This document shows, one piece after another, positions 16,314 through 23,943 of a stretch of 34,633 nucleotides of DNA. Under the pieces are notes generated by a model, which worked only from the letters and a program-made list of their open reading frames with translations, did no database searches and was not told where the DNA came from. Source of the stretch: Acholeplasma sp. GTDB lineage: Bacteria > Bacillota_I > Bacilli_A > Acholeplasmatales > Acholeplasmataceae. Position numbers and translations under genes: made by a program. Numbering within the stretch: the first letter of the stretch is position 1; each line of letters begins with the position of its first letter. The stretch is from positions 1-34,633 of the forward strand of contig QZKD01000046.1 in the NCBI GenBank assembly GCA_003605085.1, read 5' to 3'.

Positions 16314-16342
16314 TTGTAATTATAGCATAAGTTTGCTAAAAT
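16314..16342. promoter_or_regulatory. Divergent tgt and queT promoters
   Basis: Plus strand, for queT: TTGTAA (16314-16319), 17 bases, TAAAAT (16337-16342) preceded by TGC. Minus strand, for tgt: extended -10 TGCTATAAT, with TATAAT at 16319-16324. The two promoters overlap, so transcription of the uptake gene and of the tRNA-modifying enzyme may compete. Confidence 0.6.
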
Positions 16343-16356
16343 GATGAAGTAAATCA

Positions 16357-16401
16357 CAAGCTGTACCCTAGGAAACCAGCTTGATCAATAAAAACAGGGA
16401 G
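16357..16401 (+). promoter_or_regulatory. preQ1-I riboswitch in front of queT (translational type)
   Basis: P1 is CAAGCTG/CAGCTTG (16357-16363 with 16377-16383, 7 bp) closing a 13-base loop. The A-rich tail ATCAATAAAAACAGGG follows. CCCT in the loop (16366-16369) pairs with AGGG in the tail (16396-16399), and G16371 can pair with C16395, as in the known H-type pseudoknot. AGGGAG is also the ribosome site of queT, so ligand binding would hide it and switch off uptake. I see no terminator after it. The ligand is inferred from the fold and from the downstream gene. Confidence 0.88.
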
Positions 16402-16407
16402 ATTATG

Positions 16408-16890
16408 ATGAAACAATGGTTGCTTAAAGATTTTTTGCGTCAGACGATGATTGCAGCGGTTTATGCAGTTCTCGTGTATGTGTTTAGCATTTCGAGTTTT
16501 GGACTCATTCAATTTCGAATTGCAGAAGTTTTGATGATATTAGTTCTTTTTGATAAAAAGAATGTGATTGGACTTACTGTCGGTTGTTTTATTGCAAATT
16601 TGCTCTATGGAGCCATTTTAATTGATGTAATCTTTGGATCACTTGCAACCACAATCGCTGGTATCCTTATGTATCTTACAAAGAATAAACCAGGATTATC
16701 GATGATATTTCCTGCAGTGAGTAACGGTCTTATTGTAGGTATTATATTAACTTATGGCTACGTTTTAGGACCTCTTTGGATTACGATTCCCTCAGTGTTT
16801 TTAGGTGAATTTGTCGTCATGTATGCCTTAGGCTTACCCCTATATCTTGTTCTTCGCAAGCACAAAGGGTTTCTTGAATTCTTTCAATAA
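16408..16890 (+). CDS. queT: Queuosine-precursor transporter QueT
   Basis: A membrane protein of about 160 residues, QueT/DUF988 family (S-component-like of ECF transporters), importing a queuosine precursor such as preQ1. MAAVYAVL-like start (LRQTMIAAVYAVLVYVF), the conserved FGLIQFRIAEVLMILVLFDKK, then GCFIANLLYGAILIDVIFGSLATTIAG are hallmarks; five or six membrane helices follow the whole length. The start is taken as ATG 16408, 6 bases after AGGGAG; ATG 16405 is possible, while the in-frame TTG at 16381 lies inside the riboswitch and is rejected. Tgt, the user of preQ1, is divergent next door. No de novo genes (queC, D, E, F) are present, so this looks like salvage. An energising ECF module is also not in the window. 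Confidence 0.93.
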   Translation: MKQWLLKDFLRQTMIAAVYAVLVYVFSISSFGLIQFRIAEVLMILVLFDKKNVIGLTVGCFIANLLYGAILIDVIFGSLATTIAGILMYLTKNKPGLSMIFPAVSNGLIVGIILTYGYVLGPLWITIPSVFLGEFVVMYALGLPLYLVLRKHKGFLEFFQ

Positions 16891-16930
16891 AAAAGGTTGC
16901 ACAGGATTCATTGTGCAACCTCATTTTTTT
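16890..16930. terminator. Bidirectional terminator between queT and degV
   Basis: The 9-bp stem GGTTGCACA/TGTGCAACC (16895-16903 with 16912-16920) is flanked by an A-run on one side and a T-run on the other, so it can end both converging transcripts. Confidence 0.9.
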
Positions 16931-17816
16931 ATCGCTTAAAGCCTTGGAAGAAAATAGCAATCGTTCCGGGACCTGAATGGGCACCGATGACCGGTCCAAC
17001 ATATCCATAGACGATCTCTTTAATTTTAAGTACTTTCTTTAACTCGTTACCAATATATTCTGCTTCTTCTAGTGCATCACCATGTGAGATAAAGATTGTT
17101 TGTTCAAAGGATGAATCGATATACTCTTTGGTGAGATCAATCATCATTTGTAGCGAATGTTTACGCCCTCTTACCTTTTGGATTGGGACAAGTTTACCTT
17201 CTGTTGAGACATGCAAGATTGGTTTAACTTTGAGCAATGTTCCTAAAATATGTGATGTCGCAGAAAGTCTGCCACCACGCATGAGTGTTCCAAGATCATC
17301 AACAGTAAATAGATGGGTGATCTTTAATTTTATACTCTCAATATACGCTGTAAGTTGATTGATGGTTTTGCCATCTTTTTTTCCTAAAAATGCATAATAT
17401 ACCAGTAGTCCTAAACCCATGGATGCAGCTTTTGAATCAATGGTAATAATCTTTCGTTCAGGATAGGTATTTTGTAATTCTTTCGATGCTAAATATGCTG
17501 AGTTATACGTTCCAGATAAAGCAGATGAAAATCCTATGTAGAGAATATCTTTTCCTTCTCTTAGGATCGGTTCAAATGCTTCAAGAAATTGACCAATCCC
17601 AACCATTGAAGTCTTGGCAACCACTTTTTCTCTTAGCTTTTCATAAAATGCGATGAATTTGATTTCTCTTTCATCAGGATAATTCAAATAGGTGTTACCT
17701 TCAAGTTCTACAGAAAGAGGAATGACGTGTAAATCCATCTCTTTGATTTGTTTAACACTTAAATCACAACATGAATCCGTAAAAAGAACATACTCACTAT
17801 GAGTTTTGGTTTGCAT
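16929..17816 (-). CDS. DegV family fatty-acid-binding protein
   Basis: A 295-residue cytosolic DegV protein, the FakB type that binds fatty acids for phosphorylation by FakA. VLFTDSCCDLSVKQIKEMDLHVIPLSVELEG opens the first domain. KTSMVGIGQFLEAFEPIL (about 68-85) and IGFSSALSGTYNSA (93-106) line the lipid cavity. The second domain has FTVDDLGTLMRGGRLS, LLKVKPILHVSTEGKL, and ends GPVIGAHSGPGTIAIFF. All these are standard positions. It has an AAAAAGGAG ribosome site and stands alone, convergent with queT. Whether FakA is encoded elsewhere cannot be seen. Confidence 0.94.
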   Translation of the reverse strand: MQTKTHSEYVLFTDSCCDLSVKQIKEMDLHVIPLSVELEGNTYLNYPDEREIKFIAFYEKLREKVVAKTSMVGIGQFLEAFEPILREGKDILYIGFSSALSGTYNSAYLASKELQNTYPERKIITIDSKAASMGLGLLVYYAFLGKKDGKTINQLTAYIESIKLKITHLFTVDDLGTLMRGGRLSATSHILGTLLKVKPILHVSTEGKLVPIQKVRGRKHSLQMMIDLTKEYIDSSFEQTIFISHGDALEEAEYIGNELKKVLKIKEIVYGYVGPVIGAHSGPGTIAIFFQGFKR

Positions 17817-17882
17817 ATGAAGACTCCTTTTTGGGTTTTGTTTTTACGATTTTATTATAAATGACATCTGTCTATTTATAAC

Positions 17883-17960
17883 TCTACCCAAATTAAAATC
17901 TTCCCTACTTGTTAATGATGACCAGTAGAATTTTAAAAAATCTACTCTACTATTGGTAGA
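17883..17960 (+). promoter_or_regulatory. Cluster of TCTAC/GTAGA repeats upstream of the XRE gene
   Basis: Five copies of the pentamer TCTAC or its complement GTAGA lie at 17883-17887, 17925-17929, 17941-17945, 17946-17950 and 17956-17960. The last four form two inverted repeats: GTAGA-N11-TCTAC and TCTAC-N5-GTAGA. They sit between the degV and XRE genes, directly upstream of the XRE promoter. This arrangement suggests operators, possibly for the XRE protein itself. Confidence 0.45.
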
Positions 17961-17985
17961 ATTGATGCTTTTTATGCAAAAATAG

Positions 17986-17994
17986 TGCTATAAT
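17986..17994 (+). promoter_or_regulatory. Extended -10 promoter of the XRE regulator
   Basis: TGCTATAAT (TATAAT at 17989-17994) is a strong extended -10. The expected transcription start, about 7 bases on, coincides with the ATG at 18001, so the mRNA may be leaderless. No ribosome site is visible. Confidence 0.6.
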
Positions 17995-18000
17995 AGGTCT

Positions 18001-18582
18001 ATGGAACCACGAAAAATACATTTTATGGACAATTTAATTCGTTTGCGCAAGCAACATGGACTGACGCAAATAGGACTCGCCGAAAAAATTAATTATAGTG
18101 ATAAAGCGGTGTCAAAATGGGAAAGAGGGGAAGCAGTCCCTGACATTTTTACCATTGGTGAACTTGCGAATCTATTTCATCTCACCATCGATGAACTCCT
18201 TTATCAAGATCCAGATAACATTGAAAAAATCTCAAAAAAACGTGAACAACATCCCTACTTAATCAAATTATCGTTCCTTATTGTCTCTTCCGTTTGGTTA
18301 CTTGCTATTTTTCTCTTTGTGATTCTAAACTTAGTGATGATTGATAGATCTAGAGTATGGTTAACTTTTATCGCAGCACTTCCTGCATCGATGATCGTTT
18401 ATCTTGTTTTTGCAGTGATTTCTAATAAAAAATTTCTCATTCTATTCTTTTCTGGAGCACTCGCTCTAACCGTGAGTTTACTCGCGTTCTTGATTATCGA
18501 TCATACCTTGGATTGGTTACTCTTTCTTCTTCCGATTCCTACGGTTGCTGTCGTTGCGTTTGCTTTACCCTATCACAGATAA
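18001..18582 (+). CDS. XRE family regulator with C-terminal membrane domain
   Basis: A 193-residue protein with a helix-turn-helix of the XRE/Cro type at about residues 9-65 (LIRLRKQHGLTQIGLAEKINYSDKAVSKWERGEAVPDI). A C-terminal half of four hydrophobic helices follows (about 82-104, 113-135, 140-160, 164-190). Such proteins are common in Firmicutes and are presumed to sense a membrane signal or to tether the regulator. The start at 18001 has no ribosome site and sits at the predicted transcription start; a second ATG at 18025 is an alternative. Its neighbours are divergent degV and convergent galK-galT; the target genes are unknown. Confidence 0.85.
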   Translation: MEPRKIHFMDNLIRLRKQHGLTQIGLAEKINYSDKAVSKWERGEAVPDIFTIGELANLFHLTIDELLYQDPDNIEKISKKREQHPYLIKLSFLIVSSVWLLAIFLFVILNLVMIDRSRVWLTFIAALPASMIVYLVFAVISNKKFLILFFSGALALTVSLLAFLIIDHTLDWLLFLLPIPTVAVVAFALPYHR

Positions 18583-18609
18583 AAAAATGACCTCCTTAGG
18601 TCATTTTTT
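18582..18609. terminator. Bidirectional terminator between XRE gene and galK-galT
   Basis: A 12-bp stem AAAAAATGACCT/AGGTCATTTTTT (18582-18593 with 18598-18609) has a CCTT loop. Both converging genes end in it: the TAA of the XRE gene (18580-18582) touches its edge, and the TGA of galK-galT (18601-18603) lies in the stem. Confidence 0.92.
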
Positions 18610-21213
18610 AATACATGATTCAATAAATTCTTGAAACGCTTCTATACCTTCTTTATTTTGTTTAAAGACACCTGAATCTTCAATCACTTTCTCAAAGCGT
18701 CGACCGATGTCCACCTGGATCTGTTCAAATGAATGGATTTTTTTATCCTGTAAGGTATCGAGCCATGGTAGATGCTTATCAATCGAGGGATGCATAACAC
18801 CTAAAGAAAGATAATCAAGTGCATAAATCATTTCTTCTTTAAGTCTTCCCGGTAGAATCGCGAGTCCCATCGCTTCAATCAAACCAATATTTTCTTTTTT
18901 GATATGATGAACATCAGGATGGGGATGAAAGATACCATCTGGGTATATCTCATTGGTACGATTGTTTCTTAAGATAAGATCAACTTCATAATGTCCTTCA
19001 TTTTTTCTTACAATTGGTGTGATGGTTTGATGAGGGGTGTCTTTTGTCCATGGAATGATCTCAAGAGCTTCATTACGATAAGCCTTCCATGCTTGATAAA
19101 TTTTTTCGACAATCGTTTTTAGTGTCTCGCGATGATTTGATTTGAGACGAACAGTAGATAGTGGCCAATGAAGGATTTCAATGACGATTCCTTGATATCG
19201 ATATGTTTTGATGGTTTTTGCTTCTTCAATGGGGAAATGATATTTTCCACCCTGAAAGTGATCATGATTTAATATCGATCCTCCAACAATGGGAAGATCC
19301 GCATTGGATCCAATGAAATAACTTGGAAATTGATCGACAAAATCAAAAAGATAATCCATTGTCTTATCGGTAATTTTCATCAAACGATGCTCATCGTGTA
19401 GAATGATGGCATGCTCATCATAATAGAGATAGGGTGAATATTGGAAATGCCAAAGTTCACCACCTAAAATGATGGGAACAATTCGTAAATTCATCCGAGC
19501 ATTCCAATAGTTATGTTCATTTTCCTTACAGAGAACACATTTTGGACGTCCTTCCACGATTAAATCTTTCGCTTTGGCGATATCGCGTGGATCTTTTTCT
19601 GGTTTAGCGAGATTGATGGTGATTTCTAAGGGGCCATAAGTACCTTCATAACGCCACTTGGTATTTTGTTTGAGTCTTTCTGATTTAATGTAGTTCACAT
19701 CTTTAGAGAGCTGATATAGATACTGTGTGGCAAAATCTGGACTGACCAAATATTTATCTTTAAAGTTTTGTTTGACGACCTTAGGTTCTTCCATGACGAA
19801 ATCATAAAGATAAGCCTCAAAGGCATCCCTTTCTTCGGTCGTATTAGGCGAGAATAGGTTTAGTGTGTACCCACGATCGATCATCAATTGAAGGGCATGA
19901 TCGAGATTCATGTCAAAATCTAAAATTGTATCATCGATACATACGTGTAAAAGATCAGAGAGTTTTTTGAGTCGTGCATCTTTTTCATTAGCTGGAAATA
20001 AATTGAGGTCTGTGGCATGTTGTACAAAATATTTAAGCGATGCTTTCAGATAATCTAAAGCAATTTCTTTCACACCATCTTCAAAATTCACCAAGTAGAA
20101 ATCTGGTGGAATGTTTGTTTTATTGAAATAGGCAACCCCGACCTTTGTCTTAACATCTTCGATAAGATCATCGGGAACTAATGCGATTGCACAACCACCA
20201 AACCCAGCACCTGTGACTCGTGCACCCATAGCACCAGCCTTCTTCGCTTCTTCGACCAACGTATCAAGATGGAGTCCTGTCACTTCATAGTCTTCTTTTA
20301 GAGACTTATGTGAACCATCTAAGAGCTTGGCGAAGGCATTTGCATCATGAGCTTCCATCGCTTTTTTTGCTTGTAGTGTCCTATCTTGCTCTGTGATCAC
20401 GTGGCGAACACGTTTATAGATTGTATCATTATGGATAAGAGGTTCTATCCACTTGAGATCCTCTATAGATAATTCACAAAGATGACGGATTACCTTTTTT
20501 TCAATGATTATTTTTTGTGCAAGATTGCATTCGCTGACACGCTCATTGTATTTGGATTCTGTCGTTTTTCTCTTGTAATTTGAGTTCATGATCAGCCAGC
20601 GATACCCCTTAAAGAATGCATTAGCTTTGGTCATCTCGAGTGTGTCTGTATTCATTAAGATTCCATGATCTTTGATGCCATTGGCGATAATGAGTTGATC
20701 CATGATTCCACAGTGCATACCCATATAGTAATTTTCGACATGTTGACCCAGCAGTGCTATGTCTGTTCTTGTTAAGCCTAAGTCATAAAGTTGATTGGCA
20801 ATATAACCCACTAAAACTTCAAGGGACGCTGATGACGATAAGCCTGATTGAGGGGGGAGATTACCTTCGATGTAGAGATCAAATCCAAAAGGAATAGAGT
20901 ATTGTCGCTCTCTAAGCTCAAAAAGGATACCTTTAGCATAGTTAGCCCACCCATGATCTTTAAGGTAAGCCAGTTGATCAATCTCGATATCGATGACTCC
21001 TTGTTCCTTGAAATTTGCCGAATAAAAACGAAACCGTTGATCGGTTCGCTTTTTGATGGCACCATAGGTCCCAAGACTGATCGCAGCAGGAAATACTAAA
21101 CCGCCATTATAATCAATGTGCTCACCAATCAGATTGACACGCCCTGGTGAGAAAAAAATTCGCTCGTGTTGATACTTAAATATTCGATGAAATTCTAAAA
21201 GAATCGACTTCAT
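18601..21213 (-). CDS. galK-galT: Galactokinase / galactose-1-phosphate uridylyltransferase fusion
   Basis: One uninterrupted 870-residue chain with two Leloir-pathway enzymes. Residues 1 to about 380 are a GHMP galactokinase: the signature GRVNLIGEHIDYNGG (24-38), PQSGLSSSAS (121-130, ATP loop), HCGIMDQ with catalytic D172, and GARVTGAGFGGCAIAL (330-345). From about 382 a class II (Firmicutes-type) GalT begins with its helical N-terminus. PKCVLC follows (557-562), then GGSILNHDHFQGG (644-656), in which H650 and H652 form the active site. Both halves have full length and all key residues I can check. Start ATG 21213 has GGAGG at 5 bases; an ATG at 21225 overlaps that site and is rejected. It would turn galactose and UDP-glucose into glucose-1-P and UDP-galactose. 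galE is not in the window. Confidence 0.93.
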   Translation of the reverse strand: MKSILLEFHRIFKYQHERIFFSPGRVNLIGEHIDYNGGLVFPAAISLGTYGAIKKRTDQRFRFYSANFKEQGVIDIEIDQLAYLKDHGWANYAKGILFELRERQYSIPFGFDLYIEGNLPPQSGLSSSASLEVLVGYIANQLYDLGLTRTDIALLGQHVENYYMGMHCGIMDQLIIANGIKDHGILMNTDTLEMTKANAFFKGYRWLIMNSNYKRKTTESKYNERVSECNLAQKIIIEKKVIRHLCELSIEDLKWIEPLIHNDTIYKRVRHVITEQDRTLQAKKAMEAHDANAFAKLLDGSHKSLKEDYEVTGLHLDTLVEEAKKAGAMGARVTGAGFGGCAIALVPDDLIEDVKTKVGVAYFNKTNIPPDFYLVNFEDGVKEIALDYLKASLKYFVQHATDLNLFPANEKDARLKKLSDLLHVCIDDTILDFDMNLDHALQLMIDRGYTLNLFSPNTTEERDAFEAYLYDFVMEEPKVVKQNFKDKYLVSPDFATQYLYQLSKDVNYIKSERLKQNTKWRYEGTYGPLEITINLAKPEKDPRDIAKAKDLIVEGRPKCVLCKENEHNYWNARMNLRIVPIILGGELWHFQYSPYLYYDEHAIILHDEHRLMKITDKTMDYLFDFVDQFPSYFIGSNADLPIVGGSILNHDHFQGGKYHFPIEEAKTIKTYRYQGIVIEILHWPLSTVRLKSNHRETLKTIVEKIYQAWKAYRNEALEIIPWTKDTPHQTITPIVRKNEGHYEVDLILRNNRTNEIYPDGIFHPHPDVHHIKKENIGLIEAMGLAILPGRLKEEMIYALDYLSLGVMHPSIDKHLPWLDTLQDKKIHSFEQIQVDIGRRFEKVIEDSGVFKQNKEGIEAFQEFIESCIKK

Positions 21214-21234
21214 GGTGACCTCCATACGTCAAAC

Positions 21235-21243
21235 ATTATAACA
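21235..21243 (-). promoter_or_regulatory. Extended -10 promoter of galK-galT
   Basis: TGTTATAAT on the minus strand (TATAAT at 21235-21240) lies just before the ribosome site. Next to it is a 10-base perfect palindrome, ATTTGCAAAT (21246-21255), in the -35/-10 spacer, a possible operator. The LacI-type operator motif is not present here. Confidence 0.5.
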
Positions 21244-21256
21244 TAATTTGCAAATG

Positions 21257-21281
21257 AAAAGAGCAGTGTTTTTGCTCTTTT
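21257..21281 (-). terminator. Terminator of the glycan-use operon
   Basis: The stem AAAAGAGCA/TGCTCTTTT (21257-21265 with 21273-21281) has a seven-base loop. The T-run after it is short (TTTTCATTT), so some read-through into galK-galT is plausible. The stop of the GH43 gene (21280-21282) lies at the stem base. Confidence 0.7.
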
Positions 21282-22194
21282 ATTCGTTGATATTAATCCC
21301 CAATGTGGGTCCAATAATTTTTAATTTCCCTTGTTCAAACACGATTTTATCCATGAAAACTTGTCGGTTTTCAGATGGGGATTCATGATGCGTATGCACA
21401 TGATAGACACAAATCAAAGTTTGATCAGGTCCTTTAACAACAGAATTATGCCCTGGACCTGAAATGTGACCTTCAATCGATTTGAGGATAGGATTTTCTT
21501 CTGCCTTCACAAAGGGACCTAAGGGAGATTGAGATTTCGCATACCCTATCGAATAACTAGATGAAGCATAAAATCCGGCTGAATACATTAAATAATAGTC
21601 TTTCTGATCTTTAATGATAAATGGACCTTCATTCCAGCGCCATTGACCGGTCGAGATTTCCCAATCCTGTTCAGGTTTCATGATGAAGATTGGCTCTGTG
21701 ATCAATTGAGTTAATGTTTCATCGAGTTCAGCCATGTAGATATGACTTTCATGTCTTCCTTCATAGATATGCTCCGAACAATCTTTATCAAAATAGAAAT
21801 AGTGATGCCCCTGTTCACTAAACACATGTCCATCGATGGTCGCGTATTCAAAATCAAACATAGGTTTCCCATCATAAACGTCAATAAAAGGTCCTAGGGG
21901 GTGATCTGCGATGGCGACACCAATGCGTAAGGAATGACTCATTTTGGAACGTGCACTGTAATGCATTACAAATTTCCCATGGTGATACACCACTTCAGGA
22001 GCCCAAAAATCTTTATATCCAAAACTCCGTTCAGACATAGTATACACTTGTATAGGATGATCCCAATGGTTTAGGTCATCTGAGACCCAACAATAAAATC
22101 CATCGATAAATGATGTGGCATATAAGTAATATCGATCGTTATGTTTTAAGATGAATGGATCACCAATATTGGTAATCCCGATAGGATTTTTCAT
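21280..22194 (-). CDS. Cytoplasmic glycoside hydrolase family 43 protein
   Basis: A 304-residue five-bladed beta-propeller enzyme without signal peptide, so it acts in the cytoplasm on imported oligosaccharides. The catalytic triad of GH43 is visible: base D12 in NIGDPFIL, pKa-tuning D121 in ATIDGHVF, and acid E189 in RWNEGPFII. HNSVVKG and VYHVHTH near the C-terminus fit the metal/His region. GH43 covers beta-xylosidases, alpha-L-arabinofuranosidases, arabinanases and exo-beta-1,3-galactanases; I cannot place the exact activity. It starts 2 bases after the GH2 gene and closes the operon. The context of GH2 and galactose enzymes favours an arabinose- or galactose-releasing role. Confidence 0.9.
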   Translation of the reverse strand: MKNPIGITNIGDPFILKHNDRYYLYATSFIDGFYCWVSDDLNHWDHPIQVYTMSERSFGYKDFWAPEVVYHHGKFVMHYSARSKMSHSLRIGVAIADHPLGPFIDVYDGKPMFDFEYATIDGHVFSEQGHHYFYFDKDCSEHIYEGRHESHIYMAELDETLTQLITEPIFIMKPEQDWEISTGQWRWNEGPFIIKDQKDYYLMYSAGFYASSSYSIGYAKSQSPLGPFVKAEENPILKSIEGHISGPGHNSVVKGPDQTLICVYHVHTHHESPSENRQVFMDKIVFEQGKLKIIGPTLGININE

Positions 22195-22196
22195 AT

Positions 22197-23939
22197 CTAT
22201 ACCTCATTTATGTCCAGCATATCCTCTTTGGATAATTTGTATTCGCGATTAGGTGTCAAAACACCGTTGGTCTCTTGTTCAACATCCGTGGTTTGTGTCA
22301 GGCAATAGCCTTGAATATCAGGAATATTTTTGATCGCTTTTGTCAAACCTAAAAGACGTGATTTAAATGCTTCTTTCGATTCGACTTTCGCACCATATCC
22401 CCAACCTGAATCCTTCTGAAAAGCAACGCCACCATATTCACTAAAAATGATGGGTTGTCCATGATCTGTAAATCCATCAGCAAACACGGAACGAACCTTT
22501 GTTTTATGTGTATGATCGTTAAACACATCATGGATTTTGTGGTACATTGCATAAAGTTCATGACCATCTTCAACATAGTTATGGATCGTGATCAAATCCG
22601 ATTGAGTATGTTCCCAGCCGTCATTGGAGATGACAAATCGTGATGGATCGAGAGCTTTTGTCAAATAATACATACTGAGCGTCCATTGCTGTTCATCACG
22701 TTGTGTTTTGACATGAGGAATTCCCCATGACTCGTTAAATAGCACATAGGTCATGATCGAACAATAATGAAGATGTTGATGAAGAATCTTCGGCCATTCT
22801 ATACTCATTCGACTGACGAGCTTTGACGAGAATTCATAAGCTGATGGCATTTCTAGCCAAACGATGATCCCGAGGATATCCGCATAGTAATAAAACCGCT
22901 CATCTTCAATTTTTTGGTGTTTGCGAATGCCATTATACCCCATCTCCTTGGTGAGGTTTAAATCAGTGAGTAACGCATCTTGATTTGGAGCTGTTAATCC
23001 TGAATCTGGCCAATAACCTTGGTCAAGGAGCATTTTTAAATAGAGTGGTTCGTCGTTGATGAAAAGATTACGCCCTTGAGTAGAAAATTGTCTCATGCCC
23101 AGATAAGATCTCACTTCATCCATCAACTCTTCTTTATAGTAAAGGCGAAAAGTCACGTCGTACAGATGAGGATGATCTGGATGCCATGTCATCAATTTGA
23201 ACTGATCGTGATTGGTTTTCATACTGACTGAAAATGATGTGTGCTTATGAAGGATTTCATGTTGCGTTTTGACAATGATTTCGTCTTTAAATTCGATGAT
23301 TGTTTCAAGACGATATCCATTCGCATATTCGGATAATTCAAGATCGATATCAGTGAGATAGCGATCATTATGTGGGGTTAACTTTAGGTCTTTAATGTAA
23401 ATTTTAGGAACATATTCTAACCAGACACTTTGATAGATTCCTGTCGTTTCAACATACCAGCAGCCAAAACTTTCCTTTTTCCAGCGTTGTTTCCCTCGAG
23501 GCTGTGTGGTATCCCATGAATCCTCAACGCGAATAACCACTGTGTTGGTTCCTTGATGGAGCGCATGGGTGATGTCAAAACTGATCCGGTGATACCCACC
23601 TTCTTCTTGACCTATCAATACTCCATTGATCCAAAGCATCGTAAGATAATCACTTTTTTCAAGATGAAAAATGACTCTTTGATGTTCATCTACCTGAAAC
23701 TCACGATGATACCAACAGATGAAGTGAGGATTTTTGATGTCAATCCCACTCATTTTTGTTTCGTAACTATAAGGAACGATGATCGTCAGATCACTGTTCC
23801 ACGTATGACACCAACCACTGGTTATTCCTTGGTTTTCATCATCAAAACGAAAATCCCAACGACCGTCGAGTATCTGAAATTTAGGACGTGTCCATTTTGG
23901 ACGGGGAAAATCTTGTATGTGTGACTTAGGCCATTGCAT
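22197..23939 (-). CDS. Glycoside hydrolase family 2 (beta-galactosidase/glucuronidase-like)
   Basis: A 580-residue GH2 enzyme with no signal peptide. Order: N-terminal jelly-roll sugar-binding domain (about 20-175, with HREFQVDEHQRVIFHLE and LWINGVLIGQEEGGYHRISFDI), immunoglobulin-like domain (about 180-285), and TIM barrel (about 290-580). The acid/base is E403 in LFNESWG, the nucleophile E501 in IIFSEYGG. It lacks the extra C-terminal domains of LacZ, so it resembles shorter GH2 enzymes whose substrate varies. Start: ATG 23939, 4 bases after the permease stop, so coupled; a longer ORF (from 23999) overlaps the permease gene. It probably releases a terminal beta-linked sugar, most likely galactose given the nearby GalK-GalT, but beta-glucuronidase or arabinosidase activity is possible. 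Confidence 0.9.
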   Translation of the reverse strand: MQWPKSHIQDFPRPKWTRPKFQILDGRWDFRFDDENQGITSGWCHTWNSDLTIIVPYSYETKMSGIDIKNPHFICWYHREFQVDEHQRVIFHLEKSDYLTMLWINGVLIGQEEGGYHRISFDITHALHQGTNTVVIRVEDSWDTTQPRGKQRWKKESFGCWYVETTGIYQSVWLEYVPKIYIKDLKLTPHNDRYLTDIDLELSEYANGYRLETIIEFKDEIIVKTQHEILHKHTSFSVSMKTNHDQFKLMTWHPDHPHLYDVTFRLYYKEELMDEVRSYLGMRQFSTQGRNLFINDEPLYLKMLLDQGYWPDSGLTAPNQDALLTDLNLTKEMGYNGIRKHQKIEDERFYYYADILGIIVWLEMPSAYEFSSKLVSRMSIEWPKILHQHLHYCSIMTYVLFNESWGIPHVKTQRDEQQWTLSMYYLTKALDPSRFVISNDGWEHTQSDLITIHNYVEDGHELYAMYHKIHDVFNDHTHKTKVRSVFADGFTDHGQPIIFSEYGGVAFQKDSGWGYGAKVESKEAFKSRLLGLTKAIKNIPDIQGYCLTQTTDVEQETNGVLTPNREYKLSKEDMLDINEV

Positions 23940-23943
23940 TTGC

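Noticed and set aside
21246-21255. ATTTGCAAAT palindrome as a third LacI-type operator
   Set aside because: It shares neither sequence nor the wider spacing of the two LacI-type operators; its role, if any, is separate.
22349-23924. Several open frames on both strands inside the GH2 gene
   Set aside because: All overlap the GH2 coding frame, which has intact catalytic motifs; none has its own ribosome site or recognisable domain.
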